A stretch of 21,102 bases of DNA from positions 96,981 to 118,082 of the forward strand of contig DLPV01000005.1 in NCBI GenBank assembly GCA_002477465.1. The letters are read 5' to 3'. The notes under the pieces are model-generated. The model did no database searches. It saw only the letters and a list, made by a program, of their open reading frames with translations, and was not told where the DNA came from. Origin of the DNA: Gammaproteobacteria bacterium UBA7449. GTDB taxonomy: Bacteria > Pseudomonadota > Gammaproteobacteria > Pseudomonadales > Pseudohongiellaceae. The translations under genes were made by a program, and so were the position numbers. Positions 7,715 through 15,743 of this stretch are shown here, in pieces; positions within the stretch are counted from its first letter, which is position 1, and each line of letters begins with the position of its first letter.

Positions 7715-8665
7715 ATGTTTGAAGTTCTGGTATTTGCCACTCTCAATGGCCTGGTAACGGGCCTGCTGCTTTTTATGCTGGCCAGCGGGCTAACCCTGAT
7801 TTTCAGCATGATGGGTGTGCTTAACTTTGCTCACGCCAGTTTCTATATGCTTGGCGCCTACTTCGCCTATTCGATTTCTCTCTACCTCGGTTTCTGGCCC
7901 GGTCTGCTCATCGCGCCACTATTGGTTGGCCTGCTAGGGGCGTTGATTGAACGCTACGGTTTACGGAGAGTTCACCAGCATGGTCATGTTGCAGAACTGG
8001 TCTTTACTTTTGGTCTCGCCTTTCTAATTGACGAAGCCGTGCAGTTCTTCTGGGGGCCAGACACCAAAAACTATCAGTCACCGGACGTGCTCGATTTTCC
8101 GCTTTTTACGTTGTTTGGCCAGGAGTTCTCAGCCTACCGGGGATTCATGATAGGCATCAGCGTCCTTATTTTCATCGGACTCTACAGACTGCTAACCCGC
8201 AGTCGAGTGGGGATCATCATTCAGGCTGCTATAACCCATCCCCATACCGTGGCCAATCTAGGTCACAACGTGCCACTGATTTTTATGGCGGTATTCGGCG
8301 TGGGCAGCGCGCTCGCCGGTGTTGCCGGCGTCATCGCAGGGCCTGTGCTGACCACTTTTCCCGGCATGGCAACGGTCCTGGGCAGTATCGTATTTGTAAT
8401 CGTCGTTATCGGTGGCCTCGGCTCCCTGGCAGGCGCTCTGATCGCGTCACTGCTGATTGGCTTGTTACAGAGCTATGCTATCGCGTCAAATCTCGGTGTT
8501 GCCGATCTCCTGAATTTGTTTGGACTCGAATTCAGCAGGGACCATCTCCTGACCGATTTATGGACGCTGACCCTGCCACAAATCGCGCCGATATTGCCCT
8601 ATCTACTTTTGATCCTGGTTCTCATTTTCAGGCCCACCGGTCTGCTGGGTAATAGAGAACAGTGA
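7715..8665 (+). CDS. ABC transporter inner-membrane permease, LivH type
   Basis: A 316-residue hydrophobic protein of the LivH permease family with about eight membrane segments. Family landmarks are SGLTLIFSMMGVLNFAHASF near the N-terminus, EAAA-region-like residues in the cytoplasmic loop, and VIVVIGGLGSLAGALIAS. The frame extends upstream to 7649 inside the binding-protein gene, but ATG 7715 places the first membrane helix where the family begins. No clear ribosome-binding site precedes it, so translation may be coupled to the upstream gene. Its stop overlaps the start of the next permease by 4 nt. With the LivM-type subunit it should form the membrane channel. Confidence 0.93.
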   Translation: MFEVLVFATLNGLVTGLLLFMLASGLTLIFSMMGVLNFAHASFYMLGAYFAYSISLYLGFWPGLLIAPLLVGLLGALIERYGLRRVHQHGHVAELVFTFGLAFLIDEAVQFFWGPDTKNYQSPDVLDFPLFTLFGQEFSAYRGFMIGISVLIFIGLYRLLTRSRVGIIIQAAITHPHTVANLGHNVPLIFMAVFGVGSALAGVAGVIAGPVLTTFPGMATVLGSIVFVIVVIGGLGSLAGALIASLLIGLLQSYAIASNLGVADLLNLFGLEFSRDHLLTDLWTLTLPQIAPILPYLLLILVLIFRPTGLLGNREQ

Positions 8666-9903
8666 AAAAAATCCTCACCAAATCTCTTGTATGGATTGGC
8701 TACCTGGCAGTGTTACTCCTACTGCCCCAGTTTTTCGATTCCATTCTGGCCGTTTCCCTGTTCAATCAAATGGCAATCGCCATTGTCTTTGCCCTGAGCT
8801 ACAACATGCTGCTGGGCCAGGGCGGCATGCTGTCATTCGGACACGCGGTCTACTTTGGTCTGGGCGGTTTTCTGGCTGTACACGCTCTACTTCTGATTGA
8901 ATTTGAGACTGTCTACTTCTCTATCGTTTACATACCCTTGCTGGCAGGCTTGGTAGGGCTGTTGGCGGCGCTATTTATTGGCAGCTTTTCGACCCGCAAG
9001 GCAGGCACTGTATTTGCCATGATTTCCCTGGGGATTGGCGAACTCCTGGCGGCCTCATCGCTTATCTTTGTGAGTTTCTTCGGCGGAGAAGCCGGGGTCA
9101 GCGGCGATCGCACCTATGGTCCACCCCTGTTCGGCGTGGAGTTCTTCCAGGGCATTGAAATTTATTACCTGGCAGCCGCCTGGGTGTTTGTGGCTACCCT
9201 GTTTATGTATTTGTTTACCCAGACACCTGCAGGACGCATGGCCAATGCCGTGCGAGACAATCCGGAGCGCGCAGAATTTATTGGCTACAGTGCCCGCCGT
9301 GTCCGCTATATTTCCTTCTGCGCCTCAGGATTCTTTGCTGGAATAGCCGGCGGCCTGTATGCCTTAAACTACGAATTCGTCACCGAGGAAACCCTAAACG
9401 CGGTAACTTCAGGCCGGGTCCTGCTGATGGCCTACATTGGCGGTCTGGGCTACTTCATCGGCCCCATTCTTGGTGCGGTCATCCTCACCCTGATGAACTC
9501 ACTGCTAAGTAACTACACTGATCTCTGGATGCTTTATCTCGGCATCTTGTTTTTGCTGACGGTGCTGTTTCTTCCCAAAGGGTTTGCAGGCTTTATCATG
9601 ATGCACAGGGTCGCCTGGTTGCAGCGGCGCATTCGCAAGTTGGTTCTTCCCTATCTGGCTACTGCCATCCCGGCGATGGTATTCATGGCTACCTGTGTAT
9701 TGATGCTCGAGTTATCCCACATCGAAGATGAGAGCATCTCTGTGTTGAATATGGAATTGAGTGCTTCAAGCTCCAGCACCTGGCTTGGCCTGCTGCTTAT
9801 TGCAAGCACATCAATGCTTGTTACTCGCCGCACCCTGCCAGCATTAAGGGAAGCCTGGGAGTCTGCCAACCATGTGGCGGATGAGCCGGAGTCAAAATCG
9901 TGA
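8662..9903 (+). CDS. ABC transporter inner-membrane permease, LivM type, extended C-terminus
   Basis: A 413-residue LivM-type permease. Landmarks include ALSYNMLLGQGGMLSFGHAVYFGLGGF near the N-terminus and the loop ETPAGR-like TQTPAGRMANAVRDNPERAEFIGY, followed by GFFAGIAGGLYAL and AYIGGLGYFIGPILGA. The usual family end, LFLPKGFAGFI, is reached near residue 315. About 95 more residues follow, with two predicted helices (about 328-348 and 372-386) and a charged tail. It starts with GTG overlapping the LivH-type stop (GTGA), and its stop overlaps the next start, so the subunits are translationally coupled. Confidence 0.93.
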   Translation: MKKILTKSLVWIGYLAVLLLLPQFFDSILAVSLFNQMAIAIVFALSYNMLLGQGGMLSFGHAVYFGLGGFLAVHALLLIEFETVYFSIVYIPLLAGLVGLLAALFIGSFSTRKAGTVFAMISLGIGELLAASSLIFVSFFGGEAGVSGDRTYGPPLFGVEFFQGIEIYYLAAAWVFVATLFMYLFTQTPAGRMANAVRDNPERAEFIGYSARRVRYISFCASGFFAGIAGGLYALNYEFVTEETLNAVTSGRVLLMAYIGGLGYFIGPILGAVILTLMNSLLSNYTDLWMLYLGILFLLTVLFLPKGFAGFIMMHRVAWLQRRIRKLVLPYLATAIPAMVFMATCVLMLELSHIEDESISVLNMELSASSSSTWLGLLLIASTSMLVTRRTLPALREAWESANHVADEPESKS

Positions 9904-10652
9904 GCATTCTGACCCTCAACAACGTCCATAAACACTTTGGTGAAACACCAATTATTTGCGGCGTAAATCTCAATATAGAGGAAGGAGAAAGGCATGCCAT
10001 CATTGGCCCCAATGGCGCAGGCAAGTCCACGCTATTCCATCTGATTAGCGGTAAATATCCCGTTACGGAAGGCACAATCAGTCTCCGCGGCCAGGCGATT
10101 CAGAATCTGCCGCCCTACGAAATTGCGAGACGAGGTCTAGCCCGTAGTTTCCAGGTCACCAACATATTTCCGCGACTCAGCGTGTTTGAAAACATTCGTT
10201 GTGGCCTGCTCTGGAAAATGGGATACGGCTATTCGTTCTGGAACCTGCTGGGCCGTCAGCATGATCTGAACACGGCAGCCCACGGAATCCTCGATCAAAT
10301 TGGCCTGTCGCAGCGAGCTGATTACCCTGCTGGCGAGCTCGCCTATGCCCAGCAGCGCGCGCTGGAACTAGGTATCGCTATCGCCAGTGGTGCTGAGGTC
10401 ATTATGCTGGATGAGCCCGTTGCCGGCATGAGTCATAGTGAGGCTGAAAACGCGGTGGCATTGATCCGGCGTGTTACCGAAGGCAAGACCCTGATCATGG
10501 TCGAACACGATATGAGTATTGTCTTTGGCATAGCTGACCGCATCTCGGTATTGGTGTATGGCGAACTCATTGCCTGTGATACTCCATCGAATATCCGCAG
10601 CAGTGAGAAGGTACAGGAAGCTTACCTCGGGACAGTAACAGCAGATGAGTGA
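9900..10652 (+). CDS. ABC transporter ATP-binding subunit, LivG type
   Basis: A 250-residue ATPase with all nucleotide-binding motifs: Walker A GPNGAGKST (Lys42), Q-loop SFQVTNIFPRL, a relaxed signature LAYAQQRALELG in place of LSGGQ as usual for LivG proteins, Walker B VIMLDEP, and the H-loop VEHDM. It binds the cytosolic face of the LivH/LivM pair and drives import. It starts with GTG, overlapping the LivM stop by 4 nt, and overlaps the next ATPase by 8 nt. The canonical Lys here contrasts with the partner subunit. Confidence 0.95.
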   Translation: MSILTLNNVHKHFGETPIICGVNLNIEEGERHAIIGPNGAGKSTLFHLISGKYPVTEGTISLRGQAIQNLPPYEIARRGLARSFQVTNIFPRLSVFENIRCGLLWKMGYGYSFWNLLGRQHDLNTAAHGILDQIGLSQRADYPAGELAYAQQRALELGIAIASGAEVIMLDEPVAGMSHSEAENAVALIRRVTEGKTLIMVEHDMSIVFGIADRISVLVYGELIACDTPSNIRSSEKVQEAYLGTVTADE

Positions 10653-11361
10653 ATCGACGGCCAATATGCTCGAAGTCAAAGATCTGCATGCCTACTACGG
10701 CAAGAGCCATATCCTGCAGGGCGTGAGTTTCACGGTGCGGGAAGGTGAGATTGTAAGTTTACTCGGCCGCAATGGCGTCGGCCGGTCCACCACGATCAAA
10801 ACAATCATGGGCGAAGTGGCGCCACAGGGTACAATAATTTTTAAAGGCAAGGAGATCGCTGGAAAGCCCAGCTATGAAATCGCCAATCTGGGTTTAGGCT
10901 ACGTCCCCGAAAACCGAGACATATTCCCCACTCTAACCGTGCGCGAGAATCTGTTGCTGGGCATGAAAGGTGCGACGTCTTCAGGACGCTGGAGCATTGA
11001 CGAAGTGTTCGACATGTTCCCCAATCTTGGCGCACGTGCTGATGTTCATGGTGGCGTGCTGAGCGGCGGCGAACAGCAAATGCTCTGCATGTGCAGGACC
11101 CTGATGGGCGATCCGGACATGATCATGATCGACGAGCCTACTGAAGGCCTGGCTCCAAAAGTTGTTGAACAGGTGGGTACACTGCTGCAGGAAATCGCCA
11201 ATCGTGGAGTTGCTATTCTCCTCGTCGAACAGAAACTTTCGATTGCGATGAACATCTCGCAGCGCGTTTACGTGATGGGGCATGGTCAAGTCGTGTACGA
11301 AGGCGACCCCCAATCTTTGCTGGGCTCTGAATCTATTCGCAAAGAATGGTTGGAAGTGTAA
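10645..11361 (+). CDS. ABC transporter ATP-binding subunit, LivF type, Walker A Lys to Arg
   Basis: A 238-residue LivF-type ATPase. It has the signature LSGGEQQML, Walker B MIMIDEP followed by TEGLAP, and the Gln form of the switch region (LLVEQKL) common in LivF. The Walker A loop reads GRNGVGRST, so the normally invariant Lys is Arg47. This could give an asymmetric pair in which the LivG-type site does most of the hydrolysis. Some relatives may share this substitution, so it need not mean loss of function. ATG 10645 overlaps the LivG stop by 8 nt; an internal ATG at codon 8 is an alternative start. Confidence 0.93.
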   Translation: MSESTANMLEVKDLHAYYGKSHILQGVSFTVREGEIVSLLGRNGVGRSTTIKTIMGEVAPQGTIIFKGKEIAGKPSYEIANLGLGYVPENRDIFPTLTVRENLLLGMKGATSSGRWSIDEVFDMFPNLGARADVHGGVLSGGEQQMLCMCRTLMGDPDMIMIDEPTEGLAPKVVEQVGTLLQEIANRGVAILLVEQKLSIAMNISQRVYVMGHGQVVYEGDPQSLLGSESIRKEWLEV

Positions 11362-11420
11362 ACTCCCCATTCATTTGTCTGCCAAGTCACCCATGCCTGA
11401 ATCTGGACAGGAAATCGCTT

Positions 11421-12425
11421 ATGTCTCCCGCTAGTTCGACTCTCACCAGGTGGTTTTTAATTTTTTTGTTGAGCGTTCAAGGGCCTCTTGTCCTGGCCTG
11501 GGACTCGGTGGGTCACCGGCTCTCCGCCGCCGTGGCCCTGGAATTCGTGGAGGCGGAAACTATTGATGAACTGCTGCGAATCCTGCAAGCCCATCCGCGC
11601 TATCAGCTGGATTTTCTCGAGCAGATGCCTGATTATGTCGATCAAAGCAGCACCATTGCGCTGGCCCAGTGGCTATTGGGGCAGGCCGCTTACTGGCCAG
11701 ACATCGCAAGGGGTCTGCCGGACAGCGAGCGGCAAAAGTATAATCGGCCTAGCTGGCACTATACTGATGGTGCCTGGGTGCGGGACTCCTCGCCTTTTCA
11801 GGGCAATGTCTATGTTGGCATCGAACCGTTTACCGACATCGATGGCCCTGGCGGAGAAACCATCCGCACCGAGCAGCAAGTGAACAATGTCGTCACCGGT
11901 ATCGACTACAATGCGGCCGTGCTGACAGACGCCGATGCCCCGATGGCAGAGCGTGCCATAGCCCTTTGCTGGGTGCTGCACCTTATCGGCGATATCCATC
12001 AACCCTTGCACACCGGTTCGCTATTTTCCGCCAACCTATTCACCAGCGGCGACCGCGGCGGTAATGCGATACCCATTGGCGAGAGCAATTTGCATTCGCG
12101 CTGGGATAGAGCTCTTGCCGAGGGTGGCGTAGTTGCCGAGCTTCCGCTGCTGATCGAGCGCGTGTCCGGGTTTTCACAGCCACAAATCAAGGGTGTAGAA
12201 AGCGACTGGACTGCCTGGATGAATGAGAGTCGCGGCAGCCTGAAGAGCATGGTATACACGGAGGCCATGCGACAAGCCATAGTCGCTGCAGATAGCAGCG
12301 GCTCAGAACTAGGCAGCCAGTCGCTGGACGCAGCCTATGTCGCTCAGATGCAGAATATGGCAAGACAACGCCTGGGCCTCGCAGGCCTGCGTCTGGCGAT
12401 CTTCTTTGAGAACGAATTGCCCTGA
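11421..12425 (+). CDS. exported S1/P1-family nuclease
   Basis: A 334-residue exported zinc nuclease. The signal peptide (hydrophobic core FLIFLLSVQGPLVLA) would be cleaved to leave Trp27 as the first residue, which is required because the N-terminal Trp ligates zinc in this family. All nine expected ligands are seen: Trp27, His32 (WDSVGH), Asp94, His113, His187, Asp191 and His197 (LHLIGDIHQPLH), and His225 and Asp229 (LHSRWD). The enzyme cleaves single-stranded DNA/RNA and 3'-nucleotides outside the cytoplasm, probably for phosphate or nucleoside scavenging. The frame opens at 11346, but only ATG 11421 gives a signal peptide; AGGAAA precedes it. It follows the LivF gene by 59 nt and may be co-transcribed, though its link to the importer is unclear. 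Confidence 0.95.
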   Translation: MSPASSTLTRWFLIFLLSVQGPLVLAWDSVGHRLSAAVALEFVEAETIDELLRILQAHPRYQLDFLEQMPDYVDQSSTIALAQWLLGQAAYWPDIARGLPDSERQKYNRPSWHYTDGAWVRDSSPFQGNVYVGIEPFTDIDGPGGETIRTEQQVNNVVTGIDYNAAVLTDADAPMAERAIALCWVLHLIGDIHQPLHTGSLFSANLFTSGDRGGNAIPIGESNLHSRWDRALAEGGVVAELPLLIERVSGFSQPQIKGVESDWTAWMNESRGSLKSMVYTEAMRQAIVAADSSGSELGSQSLDAAYVAQMQNMARQRLGLAGLRLAIFFENELP

Positions 12426-13004
12426 TCTCGCACGCTACCCGTTTCCAGTCACTACCAATCGCTAGCTAAATTGCTTCCTGGTGAGCCTTGGTGCTGGCTT
12501 CAGTTCAGCTATCGCAGCCACCACGTTCTCAATGAGGCGATGCCCTGTGAGCGCAACTTGATTCAATTCTCAGATATTAACTCCTAAATACAATACGTTA
12601 GGTGTTATCTGGATCTCGCGGTCGATTCAGCCCAGCGTAACCCGCAGCGGGCAGCAGTATGCCTCTGCAATTACGCTCCCTCTGGAATTCACTGTTTAGA
12701 TGAAATCGCTACTAGCACCAAAACTTGTTATAGCGCTTGGTGCACAGCTCTCTTTGGTCAGTATCCTGAATGTAAAATCACAGCAGCACCTCTGACCCGG
12801 CGCTAGCCGCCGAAGGATTCGGCGCAGGTACTTCAAAGTTCACTATCGATGCTCATCCGAGGATTGTTTTTTCGCGACCAATCAGAGATAGTCTTGGTCA
12901 CAACAATAAGGTGGCATAAATAAAAGCGGCTTTCCCGAAATACCAGCCACTTGCTACTGTCACAAAAACCAATCTATACGCCCAAATTCGAGGATTCTGG
13001 ACTG
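12426..13004. other. long intergenic region with several inverted repeats
   Basis: This 579-nt gap holds no ORF with recognisable similarity. It contains short perfect or near-perfect inverted repeats: 12579-12587 with 12598-12606 (AACTCCTAA/TTAGGTGTT, one mismatch, 10-nt loop); 12715-12721 with 12737-12743 (GCACCAA/TTGGTGC); 12808-12814 with 12818-12824 (CGCCGAA/TTCGGCG, 3-nt loop); and 12876-12881 with 12894-12899 (GACCAA/TTGGTC). None is followed by a T-run, so no intrinsic terminator is called. The last repeat lies about 105 nt before the next gene and could be an operator. A transcription start for the downstream pair is expected here, but no strong promoter was found. Confidence 0.5.
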
Positions 13005-14300
13005 ATGCAAAACACTAGCATTCACCGCGGTCTATTTTTTCACCTTTTCTTGACCTTGACATTGTGCGCCGTCACTCAAGCCAGTCTCGCCGCCGATTTC
13101 TCTCGCGTCAGGCCAGAGCGCGCCGGTATGTCCTCAGAGCGTCTCGAGCGTCTTGATGCCGTGCTGAAATCCTACGTAGATAGCGGTCAAGTAGCTGGGC
13201 AGGTAGCTATGGTGCTGCGCAAGGGCCGTGTTGTTTACTCCACCGCCAATGGCTGGCAAAACAAGGAAGCTGACATTCCCATGTCAGAAGAGTCAATTTT
13301 CAGAATAGCTTCGCAAACCAAAGCACTGGTCAGCACCGGCATAATGATCCTGCACGAACGCGGTCAGCTGGATATCAGTCACCCTTTGAGTCGCTATATT
13401 CCCGAATGGGAAAACATGCAGGTAGCGGTCTCTGAAACCAATGGCTCATATCGCCTGGAGGAGGCCCGCAGACCGATTACCATCCGCCATCTGCTTACCC
13501 ACACAGGTGGCGTGAGCTATGGCAGCGGCCCTGCTCGGGAGCAATGGGAGGAAGCCGGCTTTCAGGGCTGGTATTTCGCTAACAAAAACGAACCCATCCT
13601 CAACTCTATTAAGCAGATGGCGGCATTACCTCTGGATCAACATCCAGGTGAACAGTACATCTATGGATACAACACCGATATTCTTGGCGCAGTGATTGAA
13701 GTCGCCAGCGGCAAAGATTTGAACACTTTTTTGCGAGAGGAATTGTTTGAACCGCTGGAGATGAACGACACCCATTTCTATCTGCCCCAAGAAAAAGCAG
13801 AGCGTCTGGCCGTGGTCTATGAAGCCACGCCGGGCGGCGGCGTTCAGGCTGTTAGCGCTACTGATGGCATGCAAAGCCAGGGCCTGTATCTCGAAGGCAG
13901 CGGCCCTAATCGCTCTTTCTCTGGGGGCGCCGGCTTGCTGTCAACCGCCAACGACTACGCTCGTTTTCTGCAGATGACTCTGAATGGTGGTGAATTGGAC
14001 GGGGAGCGGATACTGTCGCGCAAGACCATCGAACTCATGACTACCGACCATTTAGGCGACATCCCATTTCGTGATGGTCAGGGATTTGGCCTGGGCTTTT
14101 TCGTGGTAACCGATCTGGGTGAACGCGGTGTGCTGGGCTCAGAGGGCGAATACGGTTGGGGCGGCGCTTATCACACGACCTATTGGGTAGATCCGGAAGA
14201 GGAACTGGTGGTCGTTTACCTGACTCAGTTGATCCCAGCACAAGGGGTCGATGACTACAGCAAACTGAGAAGCGGCATTTATCAGGCAATTAGTGATTAA
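13005..14300 (+). CDS. exported serine hydrolase, beta-lactamase/class C esterase family
   Basis: A 431-residue exported enzyme of the serine beta-lactamase-like fold. The signal peptide has a long hydrophobic core and ends QASLA before Ala30. The nucleophile motif S-x-x-K is SQTK (Ser103, Lys106), the tyrosine motif is YGYN (Tyr220 to Asn223), and the C-terminal GWGGAYHTTYWVDP takes the place of the KTG box. LLTHTGG is also typical. These features fit an esterase, D-aminopeptidase or transesterase of the periplasm more than a true beta-lactamase, though activity cannot be assigned. The frame opens at a TTG at 12951, but ATG 13005 gives the complete signal peptide and has GAGG upstream. The VOC gene follows after 30 nt. 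Confidence 0.93.
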   Translation: MQNTSIHRGLFFHLFLTLTLCAVTQASLAADFSRVRPERAGMSSERLERLDAVLKSYVDSGQVAGQVAMVLRKGRVVYSTANGWQNKEADIPMSEESIFRIASQTKALVSTGIMILHERGQLDISHPLSRYIPEWENMQVAVSETNGSYRLEEARRPITIRHLLTHTGGVSYGSGPAREQWEEAGFQGWYFANKNEPILNSIKQMAALPLDQHPGEQYIYGYNTDILGAVIEVASGKDLNTFLREELFEPLEMNDTHFYLPQEKAERLAVVYEATPGGGVQAVSATDGMQSQGLYLEGSGPNRSFSGGAGLLSTANDYARFLQMTLNGGELDGERILSRKTIELMTTDHLGDIPFRDGQGFGLGFFVVTDLGERGVLGSEGEYGWGGAYHTTYWVDPEEELVVVYLTQLIPAQGVDDYSKLRSGIYQAISD

Positions 14301-14330
14301 AGAAAAAAACAATAACCAGGGTAATTCATA

Positions 14331-15131
14331 ATGAGATACTTGACTCTATTATTCCTTGCCATGCTGTGTTCAGGAACTACTCTCGCACAGCTAGCGACTC
14401 CGGATGAATCCGGCATAGCCTACGGCCACATGCATTTAAATGTAAGCAGCATTGATCAGCACTTGCCTATTTGGACCGAGCATTTTGGTGGAGAAGAAAT
14501 CGCCATAGGTCCTCTGCGGGCAGTCAAATTTCCCAACATGATAGTCATGTTCGCCGAGCAAACCCCAACAATGGGTTCGCGCGAAACAGTGATGGACCAT
14601 TTCGGCTTTAAAGTCCGCAATATCCAACGCTTCATAGACAAATGGGAAGCCGCTGGCTTTGAGATGGGCCGGGTGTTTACCGGTGCCGAAGGCCAAATAA
14701 ACGCCTATGTCACCCTGCCAGATGGAGTGTATGTCGAACTCCAGGAAGACCAGGGGCTACGTGAAGAATTTACTGGCTATCATGTCCATTACTTCACGTC
14801 TCAGTACGAGGAGTTACTGGACTGGTACGTTGAGATTTTTGGACTGGAAATCAGACCGCGCGGCACAATAGCAACGACTACCAATGTACCCGGCTCCAAT
14901 CTGAGTTTCGGCAATTCAAATTCACCCCGCGCTCCAACCCTCGGCACAGCAATCGACCACGTCGGTTTCGAGATCACCAACCTGGAAGATTTTTGCCGCA
15001 GCTTGGCCGAGCGCGGCATTGAATTTGAAGTACCCTATCGTGAGATCGAGGCCCTGGGCCTGGCAGTCGCGTTCTTCACCGATCCCAGCGGCGTGCGAAT
15101 AGAGCTTACCGAAGGTCTGGACGCGTTCTAG
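14331..15131 (+). CDS. exported two-domain VOC (glyoxalase-fold) protein
   Basis: A 266-residue protein with two vicinal-oxygen-chelate modules after a signal peptide (cleavage after TTLA, near residue 19). Module 1 starts at GHMHLNVSS and ends YVELQED; module 2 starts at YHVHYFTS, includes AIDHVGFEITN, and ends RIELTEG. His and Glu residues at these places usually bind a divalent metal in dioxygenases and lyases of this fold. Export is uncommon for this superfamily, and the substrate is unknown. AGGG precedes the ATG. The 30-nt gap to the exported serine hydrolase suggests that the two form an operon and act on the same extracytoplasmic compound. It is the last rightward gene, ending 39 nt from a convergent gene. 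Confidence 0.9.
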   Translation: MRYLTLLFLAMLCSGTTLAQLATPDESGIAYGHMHLNVSSIDQHLPIWTEHFGGEEIAIGPLRAVKFPNMIVMFAEQTPTMGSRETVMDHFGFKVRNIQRFIDKWEAAGFEMGRVFTGAEGQINAYVTLPDGVYVELQEDQGLREEFTGYHVHYFTSQYEELLDWYVEIFGLEIRPRGTIATTTNVPGSNLSFGNSNSPRAPTLGTAIDHVGFEITNLEDFCRSLAERGIEFEVPYREIEALGLAVAFFTDPSGVRIELTEGLDAF

Positions 15132-15170
15132 GCGTCGTTGCAGCTCAGCTACAAAGTACATTATGAAAGG

Positions 15171-15722
15171 TTATTTTGGGGGAGAATTGAACTTGCTGCG
15201 GAGCAAGCTGACTAATTGCTCCATGGATTCAAACTGTGTATGCCGGGCCAGTTCAACGCCTATCCAGTAGCCGAGATAGGCGACTCCCAGCCAGACCAGC
15301 ATGGAATCAGCCGGCCAATATCCCCACCAGAGGAAAGCCTGCAGCAGGTTTCCCAGTTGATTAATGAGGAACTCGATAATCAGACTGACAATGCTGATCT
15401 CTCCCAGCCCCGAAAAACTGCCGAGGTTGCTGAGAAATCCAACCAGTTCCCCCACCTCTATAACGATTAGCGTCCAGATTCCCGCAAGCCCATAAAAGCC
15501 GCTACCAAACCATACCCACTTGTCGTAAAGGTAGCGTTTGCCGCGATTACCATCCAGACTGGACAGGGTTTTTAGTTTCTTCACCTGCGCTTTTATGGCG
15601 TCGCGTTTGTCCTGGCGGTCGATTTCACCACTGAGAAAAATCCAGGAAAAAATCACCCAGCTTAGCGCCACCATCGGCAGGCCGAGCATGAGAACAGCCC
15701 GCAAGACATCGAGAAAATTCAA
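15171..15722 (-). CDS. four-helix membrane protein, unknown function
   Basis: An unrecognised protein of 183 residues. Hydrophobic stretches lie near residues 12-31 (MLGLPMVALSWVIFSWIFLS), 68-92, 106-130 and 138-158, with a basic, charged loop (DRQDKRDAIKAQVKKLKTL) after the first. The TTG start at 15722 is supported by AGGAAGAG seven bases upstream; an ATG at 15689 would remove eleven residues and also keep the first helix. It starts 21 nt after the SGNH hydrolase on the same strand, so the two are probably one transcription unit. It converges with the VOC gene; no T-run terminator is visible in the 39-nt gap. Confidence 0.7.
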   Translation of the reverse strand: MNFLDVLRAVLMLGLPMVALSWVIFSWIFLSGEIDRQDKRDAIKAQVKKLKTLSSLDGNRGKRYLYDKWVWFGSGFYGLAGIWTLIVIEVGELVGFLSNLGSFSGLGEISIVSLIIEFLINQLGNLLQAFLWWGYWPADSMLVWLGVAYLGYWIGVELARHTQFESMEQLVSLLRSKFNSPPK

Positions 15723-15743
15723 GCCCAGTCTCTTCCTGACAAA

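Noticed and set aside
12462..12566. 34-residue leftward ORF (TTG start, NQVALTGHRLIENVVAAIAEL) in the long intergenic region
   Set aside because: The translation looks protein-like, but it is very short, lacks a ribosome-binding site and matches nothing I recognise; it may be a gene remnant.
12579..12606. Possible integron attC site (TAAC and GTTA-like ends)
   Set aside because: Too short, no paired R and L boxes, and no integrase or cassette arrangement.
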